Positions 33,650 to 41,873 of a stretch of 64,000 bases of DNA are shown here, piece after piece. Source of the stretch: Candidatus Saccharimonadota bacterium. GTDB taxonomy: Bacteria > Patescibacteriota > Saccharimonadia > Saccharimonadales > Saccharimonadaceae. The position numbers were made by a program, and so were the translations under genes. How positions within the stretch are numbered: position 1 is the first letter of the stretch; each line of letters starts with the position of its first letter. The stretch lies in assembly GCA_017513185.1 (NCBI GenBank), contig JAFXGL010000014.1, forward strand, positions 1-64,000. The letters run 5' to 3'. Below the pieces are notes generated by a model. The model was not told the DNA's origin. It did no database searches and saw only the letters and a program-made list of their open reading frames with translations.

Positions 33650-34555
33650 ATGGCGAAGAAAGATAATGCAATCGGAAAAAGATTAAAGATCAGCAAAGCA
33701 CAGCAAATGATGCTGGGCGCGGTAGCCGCGGCGGCGTTGATACTGGGTGTGTGCTTGGTGTTTTCTGTGTATTTCTTGAAGTATATCAAGTTTAACAGTA
33801 AAGTGATTTCTGAGAAGGATAAGGCTATTAAAGGCTATAGCTCGGCAATTAGTAGCATTGGTGTTTGCAAGGCACCAAGTGCAAGAGACGGCGTCTATAA
33901 TGAGTCGGAGCTAAAGAGCTGCGAGCCTAATGATATTGACCTTAAGTATCTATCAGGAACGTTGCGCTACAATGTGATTATGAATCTTTCCCAAAACGAA
34001 GCGTTGGAAAGCGTGGGCAGGAAAGGGCTTTCTATTTGCTATGATACTTCGACGGGGCAAAAGCGAAGTTTTGAGTGGATGTTTGAAAGGTATAGTAACG
34101 CGACGAACGATAAAGACAAAGAGAATTATCTACAGATGATTGGTATGTGTTCGGCACTGCGTGTGATTCCGGATGCGTTACCTTCAACGGCGAACCCATT
34201 GGCGTTAGGTGCGAGCTTGAACAAGATTTTTCAAATTTCTGAATACGAGCCGGATGGGATTACGCCGGGAACGGAAGATGAAAGTTCGATTCCAGGGATT
34301 GGCTCGATTTCTGTGAGTCTAGAGATTGAGGCAAATACTAATACTACGATGAAAGTGCTGGACAATTTGGAGAAGTCGATTCGCGAGATTAACGTGAAGA
34401 CGGCAAGGATTGAAATGAGCGGAGAAATCTTGAAAGTAGAAGCAAGCGCCGAGGCGTTCTACACGGAGCCGGCGGTACTCAATGAAGCGATTGAAGAAGT
34501 GCGTGGGGATGGCCGAGTCGTGAAAAATACATCTGCAACGGAGGCTGCGCAATAA
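33650..34555 (+). CDS. pilO: PilO-like pilus platform protein
   Basis: A 301-residue bitopic protein in the PilO position. One membrane helix (MMLGAVAAAALILGVCLVFSVYFL, residues 20-43) is followed by an exported domain. The C-terminal part (SIPGIGSISVSLEIEANTNTTMKVLDNLEKSIREINVKTARIEMSGEILKVEASAEAFY) fits the ferredoxin-like fold of PilO. It would form heterodimers with PilN. A GGAGGAG site precedes ATG. Sequence similarity to known PilO is weak, so gene order weighs heavily. Its stop overlaps the next ATG (TAATG). Confidence 0.65.
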   Translation: MAKKDNAIGKRLKISKAQQMMLGAVAAAALILGVCLVFSVYFLKYIKFNSKVISEKDKAIKGYSSAISSIGVCKAPSARDGVYNESELKSCEPNDIDLKYLSGTLRYNVIMNLSQNEALESVGRKGLSICYDTSTGQKRSFEWMFERYSNATNDKDKENYLQMIGMCSALRVIPDALPSTANPLALGASLNKIFQISEYEPDGITPGTEDESSIPGIGSISVSLEIEANTNTTMKVLDNLEKSIREINVKTARIEMSGEILKVEASAEAFYTEPAVLNEAIEEVRGDGRVVKNTSATEAAQ

Positions 34556-35061
34556 TGAAAACGTCTGATTATATAACTGTAGGATTTGTGGCGATTTTAG
34601 TGACGGCGATAGCATACTTTGCGGTGAATTCGATTTTGGGCGACCCAAAAACTAAAACCGTGAGGTTTGAATATTTAAATGAAGTGAGTAGTGAGCTGAA
34701 AGCGCCGAACGAGGAGATTTTTAACGCGGCGGCGGTGAATCCGACGGTGGAAGTTTACATTGGCTCCTGCGTGGATCAAGACCAAGATGGTATCTTGAAC
34801 GAGCAAGAGCGTAAAGATTGCGGCATGGACGCGATGGAGACCGACACTGGGCAGACTGAAAGTGATTATTTGCAGGAAAATGGTGGGTTGAGCAACGACG
34901 AAAATGAAGCGATTAACGACGAGAAGGGATATGCGAGTGGCACGACAGCTGAGCAGCGGCAGGCGGTGGAAGATGATGTGAACCAGTATAAGCAACAGCA
35001 GAACAGTACTACTAACACGTCGGATGCGGCGGCGAGACAAGAGACTGTTTCGGGGAGCTAG
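34555..35061 (+). CDS. Pilus-operon membrane protein with an EF-hand-like loop
   Basis: A 168-residue bitopic protein in the place where other operons carry pilP. An N-terminal helix (YITVGFVAILVTAIAYFAV) is followed by an exported part. Residues about 73-85 read DQDQDGILNEQER, a typical EF-hand calcium-binding loop (D-x-D-x-D-G-x-L-x-x-x-E). The C-terminal 70 residues are polar, Gln/Asn/Thr-rich and probably disordered. The gene overlaps pilO by one base and ends 2 nt before pilB. A calcium-sensing role in pilus function is suggested but unproven. Confidence 0.65.
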   Translation: MKTSDYITVGFVAILVTAIAYFAVNSILGDPKTKTVRFEYLNEVSSELKAPNEEIFNAAAVNPTVEVYIGSCVDQDQDGILNEQERKDCGMDAMETDTGQTESDYLQENGGLSNDENEAINDEKGYASGTTAEQRQAVEDDVNQYKQQQNSTTNTSDAAARQETVSGS

Positions 35062-35063
35062 AA

Positions 35064-36827
35064 ATGGCGCTCTTAACGAAAGATATACAAGAAAGAGTTG
35101 TAGCGTTACTCCAGGAAGAGGGGTTGCTTGATGCGGAGAAGGTAGCGGCGCTAAGACAAAGTGTGGAAGCGTCTAAGCAGCCGATTTTGGCGGCGTTGAT
35201 TTCCCAAAAGTTGACGACGAGCGAAACTATTACACACGCGACGGCGAGTGTAATGAAGGTGCCGTATGTGAATCTTAAGAATGTGAAGATTGAACAGGAT
35301 GTGCTATTGAACTTGCCGCAGGATGTGGCAGAGCGCAGTATGGCGGTGCCACTGTCTGTGGCAGACGGTAGATTGACGGTGGCGATGTTGGATGTGACGA
35401 ACGTGCAAGCGACGGATTATCTCGCGACACTCGTGAAGAAGCCGATTCGGACGGTGATGGCGAGCGAAGATGGAATCCGTGCGATTTTGATTCAATATAG
35501 CAGCGACTTTTCTAGCGTGAAGAAGGCGGCACAAACGTCGCAGGAAGAGCAGGCGCAGAAGCGTAGTGCAAATGTAAAGACGATTACGCAGGACTCGCCG
35601 ATTTCTAAGGCGTTAACGACGATTCTTGACTATGCGGCGAAGTCGAAGGCTTCGGATATTCACATTGAGCCGCTAGAGAATTCGCTGGTGATTCGATGCC
35701 GAATCGATGGTGTGCTAAGGCAAGTGATGGAACTACCGAAGGCGATTGAGCCGGCGTTAGTGTCGCGTATAAAGATTTTGTCTAACCTCAAAATTGATGA
35801 ACACCGCGTGCCGCAGGATGGTCAGTTTACCGTGGCGGTGGATGATAAAGAAATTGATTTGCGTATCGCAATTTCTCCGGTGGTGTGGGGTGAGCAGGTG
35901 GTAATTCGTCTTTTGGATAAGTCGGGTACGGCGATGGAAGTGGAAAAGATGGGTATGACCGGCCGGGCGCTTAGAGCGGTGCTAACTGGTATTGGGAAAC
36001 CGAACGGGATGATATTGACGTCGGGTCCGACGGGCTCTGGTAAGTCGACGACGCTATATGCGTTGATTAAGAAAATCAAGAGTGAAGCGATAAACATCGT
36101 GACGCTAGAAGACCCGGTGGAGTATAAGATGGATGGCGTGAACCAAATCCAGGTGAATGTGGATGCGGGGCTGACGTTTGCATCGGGGCTCAGATCGATT
36201 TTGCGTCAGGACCCGGACGTAGTGATGGTGGGTGAGATTCGTGACTCGGAGACGGCGAACCTGGCGGTGCAGGCGGCGCTGACGGGCCACTTGGTGTTTT
36301 CTACGCTACACACGAACTCGGCGGCGGGTATTTTGCCACGTCTTCTAGATATGGGTATTGAGCCGTTCTTGATTGCTTCGACGCTGAATACGGTGATTGG
36401 CCAGCGGTTGGTGCGACGGGTGTCGGACAAGAAAGAGATTTATCAGTCGAGCGAGATGGAAACGAAAGAGCTAAATGACGTGCTAGGGAAGGTGTTGCCG
36501 AAGAATCAGCAAGAAGTGCCGAGCTTGTCGGAAGATTTGGGCTATCCGGGACTACCGGTGGTAAATCCGAAGGGGTATTCGCTGGTGAAAGGCGTGGAGA
36601 CGAAAGAAGCGCCGGGTGGCTATGTAGGGCGTGCTGGTTTGTATGAGGCGATTGAAGTGGATGAAGATATCCAGAAGCTAATTGTGGCGCGAGCGACGGC
36701 GGGCGACATTATGAAGGTGGCGAAGGCGAAGGGATGTATTACGATGCGGCAAGATGGGATGCTGAAGGCGCTGTCTGGTATTACGACGATTAAGGAGGTG
36801 GACCGCGTGGCGTCTGACTTGGCGTAA
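35064..36827 (+). CDS. pilB: Type IV pilus extension ATPase PilB
   Basis: Hexameric secretion ATPase that powers pilin polymerisation; 587 residues. The N-terminal MshEN/GspE-like domain spans about 1-150. The ATPase has SKASDIHIEP, Walker A GPTGSGKSTT near 321, the Asp box VTLEDPVEY, Walker B RQDPDVVMVGEIRD and the His box GHLVFSTLHTN. The zinc tetracysteine motif seen in many PilB/GspE proteins is missing; that stretch reads LVRRVSDKKEIYQS. It is the last gene of the tightly packed pilM operon. Confidence 0.93.
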   Translation: MALLTKDIQERVVALLQEEGLLDAEKVAALRQSVEASKQPILAALISQKLTTSETITHATASVMKVPYVNLKNVKIEQDVLLNLPQDVAERSMAVPLSVADGRLTVAMLDVTNVQATDYLATLVKKPIRTVMASEDGIRAILIQYSSDFSSVKKAAQTSQEEQAQKRSANVKTITQDSPISKALTTILDYAAKSKASDIHIEPLENSLVIRCRIDGVLRQVMELPKAIEPALVSRIKILSNLKIDEHRVPQDGQFTVAVDDKEIDLRIAISPVVWGEQVVIRLLDKSGTAMEVEKMGMTGRALRAVLTGIGKPNGMILTSGPTGSGKSTTLYALIKKIKSEAINIVTLEDPVEYKMDGVNQIQVNVDAGLTFASGLRSILRQDPDVVMVGEIRDSETANLAVQAALTGHLVFSTLHTNSAAGILPRLLDMGIEPFLIASTLNTVIGQRLVRRVSDKKEIYQSSEMETKELNDVLGKVLPKNQQEVPSLSEDLGYPGLPVVNPKGYSLVKGVETKEAPGGYVGRAGLYEAIEVDEDIQKLIVARATAGDIMKVAKAKGCITMRQDGMLKALSGITTIKEVDRVASDLA

Positions 36828-36852
36828 TAAGGTTTAAAAATTAAAAAGGTTA

Positions 36853-36867
36853 TGGTAAAATAAAATT
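36853..36867 (+). promoter_or_regulatory. Leaderless-type promoter of pilT
   Basis: TGGTAAAAT (36853-36861), then AAAATT and the ATG at 36868. Confidence 0.6.
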
Positions 36868-37938
36868 ATGGAAAATAGTGGGCCTAGAATTGAAACTTTG
36901 CTGGAAGAGTGTATTAAGAAGAATGCTTCGGATATACACATTCAGGTGGGGTTGCCGCCGATTTTGCGTATTGATGGGCAGTTGATTGCGATTGCGAATC
37001 AGCCAGTGTTGACGCCGCCGATGATTGAACAGTTGGTGTTCGCGACGTTGGACGAGGCGCAGCAGAAGATTTTGTTGAAAGATAAAGAGTTTGATTATTC
37101 GTTCGCGTTTGGTGAGCTGGGGCGTTTTCGTGCGAATGCTTTCCACGAAAGAGGGAATCTCGCTTGTGCGTTCCGTTTGATTCCGAATAAAATCCAAACG
37201 ATTGCGGAGCTGGGGCTCCCGGGCGTAGTGGAGAACTTTGCGGATTATCCTAGAGGGCTCGTGCTAGTGACTGGCCCGACGGGTTCTGGTAAGTCGACGA
37301 CTTTGGCGGCGATTGTAGACAAAATCAATCGCGAGAAGGCTTTGCACATTTTGACAATTGAAGACCCGATTGAATTTACGCATAAGTCGCAACGATCGGT
37401 GGTGGTGCAGAGGGAAGTGCATTATGATACTTTCTCATTCTCGGCAGCGTTGCGTTCGGCTTTGCGTGAAGACCCGGATGTGGTGCTACTTGGTGAGATG
37501 CGCGACCTAGAGACGATTTCTTCGGCGATTACGATTGCGGAAACAGGGCACTTGGTGCTGGCGACGTTGCATACGAACTCGGCGGCGCAGTCGGTGGACC
37601 GTATGATTGACGTGTTCCCGGCGCATCAACAGCCACAGGTACGTTCGCAGCTTTCTAATATCTTGATGGCGATTTGTGCACAGAGATTAGTGCCGACGAT
37701 TGGTGGTGGGCGAATTGCGGCGGCGGAAATTATGGTAGCGAACTCGGCGATTCGGTCACTAATACGTGATGGTAAGACGCACCAGATTGACTCGATGATT
37801 CAAACGGGTGCGAGCGCGGGTATGCAGACGATGGACGCGACTTTGGCGAAGTTAGTGAAGAGCGGAACGGTATCGTATAACGATGCGCGCGACTTTGCGG
37901 TGGATGTAGAAAACTTTGATAGATTGGCGAGAGGCTAA
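36868..37938 (+). CDS. pilT: Type IV pilus retraction ATPase PilT
   Basis: Hexameric motor that depolymerises the pilus, giving twitching and tight attachment; 356 residues, normal for PilT. Motifs are KNASDIHIQVGLPPILRIDG, Walker A GPTGSGKSTT near 136, the Asp box LTIEDPIEFTH, Walker B LREDPDVVLLGEMRD, and the His box AETGHLVLATLHTNSAAQSVDR. It has its own promoter separate from the pilM-pilB unit and is followed after 2 nt by pilC, so extension and retraction may be regulated apart. Confidence 0.95.
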   Translation: MENSGPRIETLLEECIKKNASDIHIQVGLPPILRIDGQLIAIANQPVLTPPMIEQLVFATLDEAQQKILLKDKEFDYSFAFGELGRFRANAFHERGNLACAFRLIPNKIQTIAELGLPGVVENFADYPRGLVLVTGPTGSGKSTTLAAIVDKINREKALHILTIEDPIEFTHKSQRSVVVQREVHYDTFSFSAALRSALREDPDVVLLGEMRDLETISSAITIAETGHLVLATLHTNSAAQSVDRMIDVFPAHQQPQVRSQLSNILMAICAQRLVPTIGGGRIAAAEIMVANSAIRSLIRDGKTHQIDSMIQTGASAGMQTMDATLAKLVKSGTVSYNDARDFAVDVENFDRLARG

Positions 37939-37940
37939 GA

Positions 37941-39146
37941 ATGAAGAGGTTTAACTATAAAGCGACTGAAAAGGCGACGCGCAAGACCGTTTCCGGCGTG
38001 ATTCAGGCTGACAGTGAACGCGAGGCAGGGAAGCTCTTGGTTGAGCAAGGTTATATTCCGGAGAAGATTGAAGAAGAAGATAAGAAAAGCATTATTGCGA
38101 AAATAAAGAACAAAGTTAGCACGAAAGATCGGATTATCTTTACGCGGCAGTTTGCGACACTTATAGGTGCAGGTTTGCCGATGTCTCGGTCGCTAAAGAC
38201 GGCGGCAGAGCAGTCGACGTCAAAGCCAATGAAGGCAGTGATTGAAGATGTGACCGCAAGCGTGGAGGCAGGTAAGTCGCTGTCGGATGCGTTGTCACAA
38301 CATCCAGATGTGTTTAATGATGTGTATCTTTCTCTCGTGTCCGCTGGTGAAATGTCGGGTACGCTCGATACGGCGTTGGCGCGACTAGCGACGCAGGATG
38401 AGAAGGACTCGAGCATGATTTCTAAAATTCGCGGAGCGATGGTGTATCCGGGGATTATCTTTGTGGTGATTATTGCGGTGCTTGCCTTTATGATGGTCTT
38501 AGTGGTGCCGGAAGTGCGGAAGCTATATACAGACATGAATAAGGAGCTGCCGGGGATTACGCAAGTACTCGTGAATATTTCCGACTTCTTTTCTACGAAG
38601 TGGTATGTGGTGGTGATTATTCTTGGCTTGGCGGTGTATGGAATTAGGACTTATCGCCGGACGGCGGCGGGGAAGAAAACATTTGCGTTGATGAAATTGA
38701 ATGTGCCGGTGTTTAACGGTTTGTTCCAACGTTTGTATATGAACCGTTTTTGCCGGACGATGGAGATGCTGCTAGGTACGGGCGTGTCGATGCTTGATGC
38801 GATGCATATTTCTGCGCGAGCGACGTCTAATTATTACATGCAGGAGCAATTTGATTCGGCGGCCGAGAAGGTGAAGTCGGGTAAAGCGTTGTCGGAAAGC
38901 GTGCAGGACCTTGACTATGTGTTGCCGCTGGTGCCGCAGATGATTAATATTGGTGAACAGTCAGGTAAAATCGATGAGATGATTGGCAAGGCGGCGGAAG
39001 TGTATGAGAATGAGCTAGATGAGAAGATTGCGAATATATCTACGATGATTGAGCCGTTCCTCATGGTGATTATGGCAGGTCTTATTGGTATCGTGATTGC
39101 TGGTACGCTTCTACCTATTTATTCCTTGGTATCCTCAATCAGCTAA
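37941..39146 (+). CDS. pilC: Type IV pilus inner-membrane platform protein PilC
   Basis: Polytopic platform on which the PilB and PilT motors act; 401 residues, typical for PilC/GspF. Two homologous T2SSF domains are visible: FTRQFATLIGAGLPMSRSLKTAAEQ near 70-95 and NRFCRTMEMLLGTGVSMLDAMHIS near 270-293. Membrane helices are FVVIIAVLAFMMVLVVPEV, YVVVIILGLAVYGI and FLMVIMAGLIGIVIAGTLLPIY. The stop codon lies inside the left arm of hairpin element B. pilD follows from its own promoter. Confidence 0.95.
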   Translation: MKRFNYKATEKATRKTVSGVIQADSEREAGKLLVEQGYIPEKIEEEDKKSIIAKIKNKVSTKDRIIFTRQFATLIGAGLPMSRSLKTAAEQSTSKPMKAVIEDVTASVEAGKSLSDALSQHPDVFNDVYLSLVSAGEMSGTLDTALARLATQDEKDSSMISKIRGAMVYPGIIFVVIIAVLAFMMVLVVPEVRKLYTDMNKELPGITQVLVNISDFFSTKWYVVVIILGLAVYGIRTYRRTAAGKKTFALMKLNVPVFNGLFQRLYMNRFCRTMEMLLGTGVSMLDAMHISARATSNYYMQEQFDSAAEKVKSGKALSESVQDLDYVLPLVPQMINIGEQSGKIDEMIGKAAEVYENELDEKIANISTMIEPFLMVIMAGLIGIVIAGTLLPIYSLVSSIS

Positions 39147-39254
39147 TTTTGGCGAACTTCTTCGTCAGCGGATGCGTTACTCGCTCTCCGTACCTTTAAG
39201 TACGGTTCGCTCCGTTACTCCCGCTTCCTTGAATTTCATCCAAAATTGAGCTGA
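39139..39254. repeat. Hairpin element B
   Basis: TCAGCT + AATTTTGG (39139-39152) pair with CCAAAATT + g + AGCTGA (39240-39254). The core 39163-39231 is nearly identical to element A. The left arm contains the pilC stop codon; the right arm ends just before the pilD -10. Confidence 0.75.
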
Positions 39255-39257
39255 TTA

Positions 39258-39272
39258 TAGTATAATAAGCTT
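39258..39272 (+). promoter_or_regulatory. Leaderless-type promoter of pilD
   Basis: TATAAT at 39261-39266 (preceded by TAG), then AAGCTT and the ATG at 39273. Confidence 0.6.
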
Positions 39273-40079
39273 ATGAATTATTATAGAGTTATTTTGATTG
39301 TGTTTCTTGCGCTGATTGGGGCGGCGTTTGGGAGCTTTGCGTGTTGTCAGGCGTGGAGGATTAGACTGAAGGAGGAAGGGAAGAAGGACCCAGGGAAGAG
39401 AAGTGTCTGCATTAAGTGCGGGCATAAGTTGAGGTGGTATGAGAATATTCCGATTATTTCGTGGTTGGTGCAGAGAGGGAAGTGCCGGAAATGTGGGGCG
39501 AAGATTGGCCGAGCGGAGATTTTGGCGGAGGTGCTGGGGGCAGTGGGGTTTGGACTAGTAGCTTGGAAGTTTACGGTGGGAGCGGATGATGCGGGGGTGC
39601 TGGAGTTTATTGGATCATTGAACTTGGGGGGAATGGTGGCAGTGCTGGCGGCGTTTATAGGGATGATGATACTTGCGGTGTATGACGGAAAGTGGGGGGA
39701 GATGCCAGTGGGGATTTTGATTTATGTGATTGTGATGGGGGCGGTGTATGCGGTTTTGAGTTTAGTGAGGGGAGGGGATTGGTTGAGTCTTTTGGGAAGC
39801 GTGGCGCTCCTTGCCGGGACGTATTATTTGTTGTATTTCTTCTCGAAGGAGAAGCTGGTGGGGGGAGGGGATTGGATGTTGTGCCTAGCAATTGGGTTGA
39901 TTTTGGGGAAGTGGCAATTGGCGCTGGTAGAGCTATTCCTGGCGAATTTCTTAGGGGCGGTGGCGATGTTGCCGCAGAAGAAAAAGAAGATGGCGTTTGG
40001 GCCATTTCTAGTGGTGGCGTTTGTGGTGATTTTTGCCTTTGCGGAGCCGCTACTGAGTACGCTAGCGATGAATCTTTAG
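39273..40079 (+). CDS. pilD: Prepilin peptidase (leader peptidase / N-methyltransferase)
   Basis: Membrane aspartyl protease that removes prepilin leaders and methylates the new N-terminus; 268 residues. The methylase loop has the usual two CxxC pairs (CIKCGHKLRWYENIPIISW, then CRKCGAKIGRAE). The catalytic aspartates are in AVYDGKWGEMP near residue 131 and in GGGDWMLCLAIGL near residue 197 (the GxGD motif). About seven or eight membrane helices are predicted. It probably processes the pilin-like protein at 1-336. It overlaps the leftward xerC-like gene by 4 nt. Confidence 0.93.
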   Translation: MNYYRVILIVFLALIGAAFGSFACCQAWRIRLKEEGKKDPGKRSVCIKCGHKLRWYENIPIISWLVQRGKCRKCGAKIGRAEILAEVLGAVGFGLVAWKFTVGADDAGVLEFIGSLNLGGMVAVLAAFIGMMILAVYDGKWGEMPVGILIYVIVMGAVYAVLSLVRGGDWLSLLGSVALLAGTYYLLYFFSKEKLVGGGDWMLCLAIGLILGKWQLALVELFLANFLGAVAMLPQKKKKMAFGPFLVVAFVVIFAFAEPLLSTLAMNL

Positions 40080-41029
40080 TTTAGCTCGGAGTGGAATTTT
40101 TCGTGAATCTCGCGGAGATGGGGGTCGGTGACGTGGGTGTAGATTTGGGTCGTGCTGATGTTGGCGTGGCCGAGCATGGCCTGAACAGAGCGAAGGTCAG
40201 CGCCGTTCATAAGGAGGTCGGTGGCGAAAGAGTGGCGTAAAGTGTGTGGCGTGACGTGCTTGGTGATGCCGGCGAGTTTGGCGTAGTGGTCGATGATGCG
40301 CTGGATACTGCGAGGGGTGAGACGGCGGAAGTTGCCGGACGTATCGACGGTGTTGAGATGGCGAGAGTTGTTGAGAAAGAGGGCGGGGAGGGAATCGCTT
40401 CTGACTGCGAGATAGTCGCGGGTCGCGTTAGCCGCGGCTTCGCTGATAAAAATCGGGCGGTCTTTTTTGCCTTTGCCACGGACAATGAACTCGCGGCGGT
40501 CGAGATTGATACTATCGCGGTTCAAACCGACAAGTTCGGAGACGCGAAGGCCGCCAGAGAAGAGGAGTTCGATGATGGCACGGTCGCGAAGGCCGGATTC
40601 GGTGTCGCTAGGAATGGCGTTTAATAAATCTTCGACTTCGTCGAAGTGGAGGAAGGTGACTTGTTTTTTGACGGCACGAGGGAGGTCGACGAGAGAAGGG
40701 TCGAGGGTTTTGATGTTTCTTCTGGTGAGATATTTGAGGAAGCCTCTCAGGGCGATGAGATGGTAGGCCTGAGTGAGGGCGGAGAGGCCTTCATCTCGAA
40801 CGTCGTTCGTGTAGCGGTTGAGCTTTAGGCGGTATTTGCGGAGGAGTTCGGCGTCGATTTCTGCGGGCTTAATGTCGTCTTTTCCTAGAATTTCTGAACA
40901 GATTTCGTAAAAGCGAAAGAGGTAGAGGCGGTAGTTTTCGATGGTTTTTTTGGAGCGGCCTTTTTCTACCTCTAGGTGTTCAAGAAAATCGTCGATGAGC
41001 GAATTGATGTCTGTCGATTCGGTAATCAT
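40076..41029 (-). CDS. xerC: Tyrosine recombinase, XerC/XerD-like
   Basis: Site-specific recombinase that likely resolves chromosome dimers at dif with FtsK; 317 residues. The N-terminal SAM-like core-binding domain ([21 protein letters not shown]) is followed by a catalytic domain with [11 protein letters not shown] (Arg I), [16 protein letters not shown] (His-x-x-Arg) and [15 protein letters not shown] (His and the Tyr nucleophile). The ATG at 41029 is chosen because TGCTATAAT sits 6 nt upstream; the frame from 41047 would add MCYNTL. Only one Xer gene is in the window, so a single-recombinase system is possible. Confidence 0.88.
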   Translation of the reverse strand: MITESTDINSLIDDFLEHLEVEKGRSKKTIENYRLYLFRFYEICSEILGKDDIKPAEIDAELLRKYRLKLNRYTNDVRDEGLSALTQAYHLIALRGFLKYLTRRNIKTLDPSLVDLPRAVKKQVTFLHFDEVEDLLNAIPSDTESGLRDRAIIELLFSGGLRVSELVGLNRDSINLDRREFIVRGKGKKDRPIFISEAAANATRDYLAVRSDSLPALFLNNSRHLNTVDTSGNFRRLTPRSIQRIIDHYAKLAGITKHVTPHTLRHSFATDLLMNGADLRSVQAMLGHANISTTQIYTHVTDPHLREIHEKFHSELN

Positions 41030-41044
41030 AAGAGTATTATAGCA
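41030..41044 (-). promoter_or_regulatory. Leaderless-type promoter of xerC
   Basis: Reverse-strand TGCTATAAT (TATAAT at 41041-41036), 6 nt before ATG 41029. It directly abuts the ndk terminator. Confidence 0.65.
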
Positions 41045-41075
41045 CAAAAATCTCCCTTTGATTTTAAGGGAGATT
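41044..41075 (-). terminator. Intrinsic terminator of ndk
   Basis: AATCTCCCTT/AAGGGAGATT hairpin (41049-41075); on the reverse strand it ends in a T run. Confidence 0.7.
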
Positions 41076-41082
41076 TGGAGTG

Positions 41083-41598
41083 TTAGCGGGTGTATTTTTC
41101 GTTCAAGTCGGAGTAATCGTAGAGTTCGCTGTCGTCGAACCAGAGGCGGATTTCTTTTTTGGCTTCTTCGGGAGAGCCAGAGGCGTGAATGAGGTTCGGG
41201 ACACCGATGCCTTTGGCGTCGGAGTAGCCGAAGGACATGTGGGAGTAGTCGCCACGGATGGTGCCCATTTCAGCGGATTTGGGCTCGGTCGGGCCGACGA
41301 TTTTGCGGACAAGAGGGACGCATTCGACGCCTTCGAGAACCATGGCGATAACGGGGCCGGTCATCATGTAGGCGACGTTGTAGTGGAAGGCCTGTTCGCC
41401 GCGGCGGGTAATCATCTGGCCGATATCTTCGTAGTGAGCGCGGTAGTGGTCTTCGCTAGGTTTGACCATTTTCATGCCGACAATCTTGAGGCCGACGCGC
41501 TCAAAGCGCTGGAGAATCTCGCCGACGAGGCCGCGCTGGACGGCGTCGGGCTTGAGGACGACTAGGCTACGTTGGATTAAATCTTTTTCTTTTCCCAT
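41083..41598 (-). CDS. ndk: Nucleoside diphosphate kinase
   Basis: Balances NTP pools by phosphate transfer through a histidine; 171 residues, longer than the usual 140. Starts IQRSLVVLKPDAVQRGLVGEILQRFERVGLKIVGMKM, then MTGPVIAMVLEG and VRKIVGPTEPKSAEMGTIRGDYSH. The active-site segment is NLIHASGSPEEAKKEI with the phosphoryl-accepting His. An insertion (MSFGYSDAKGIGV) stands between the GTIRGD loop and the active site. ATG follows AAAAGGAG. It has its own promoter (TGTTATAAT on the reverse strand near 41620) and terminator. Confidence 0.92.
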   Translation of the reverse strand: MGKEKDLIQRSLVVLKPDAVQRGLVGEILQRFERVGLKIVGMKMVKPSEDHYRAHYEDIGQMITRRGEQAFHYNVAYMMTGPVIAMVLEGVECVPLVRKIVGPTEPKSAEMGTIRGDYSHMSFGYSDAKGIGVPNLIHASGSPEEAKKEIRLWFDDSELYDYSDLNEKYTR

Positions 41599-41687
41599 TT
41601 TGTAAACTCCTTTTCAGGGTATTATAACACTTTTTAGTGCGGAAATGCAAACATAGGAGCTTTAGAGGTACACCTCTTAGCATAACC

Positions 41688-41716
41688 TTGACAAAAATGA
41701 CATTTTGTGCTATAAT
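41688..41716 (+). promoter_or_regulatory. Strong sigma-70 promoter of the PT-rich surface protein
   Basis: TTGACA (41688-41693), 17-nt spacer, TATAAT (41711-41716); the mRNA leader is about 150 nt. Confidence 0.8.
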
Positions 41717-41722
41717 GGAAGT

Positions 41723-41873
41723 GTTTAGATTTGGGCGGTAAAACAGAGGCGAAAACCTCTAAAACCAAATATAAACGGACGTTAAAACCGAATCATCCCA
41801 GGCACAAACGCATTGTCTGGGCATCTACAAAGACTAGTGGCTTTAATTTAATCTATTTAAGGAGGGGAAATTT
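41723..41873 (+). promoter_or_regulatory. Long structured mRNA leader
   Basis: Successive hairpins: AGAGG-cgaaaa-CCTCT (41745-41760, framed by GG...CC), CGG-acgttaaaa-CCG, and CCCAGGCA-caaacgcat-TGTCTGGG (41796-41820). A ribosome binding site AAGGAGGGG precedes the ATG. The structure suggests post-transcriptional control; the family was not recognised. Confidence 0.45.

Noticed and set aside
40076..41029. Integron or phage integrase reading of the tyrosine recombinase
   Set aside because: No attC, tRNA-disrupting att site or phage genes nearby; sequence fits housekeeping Xer proteins.
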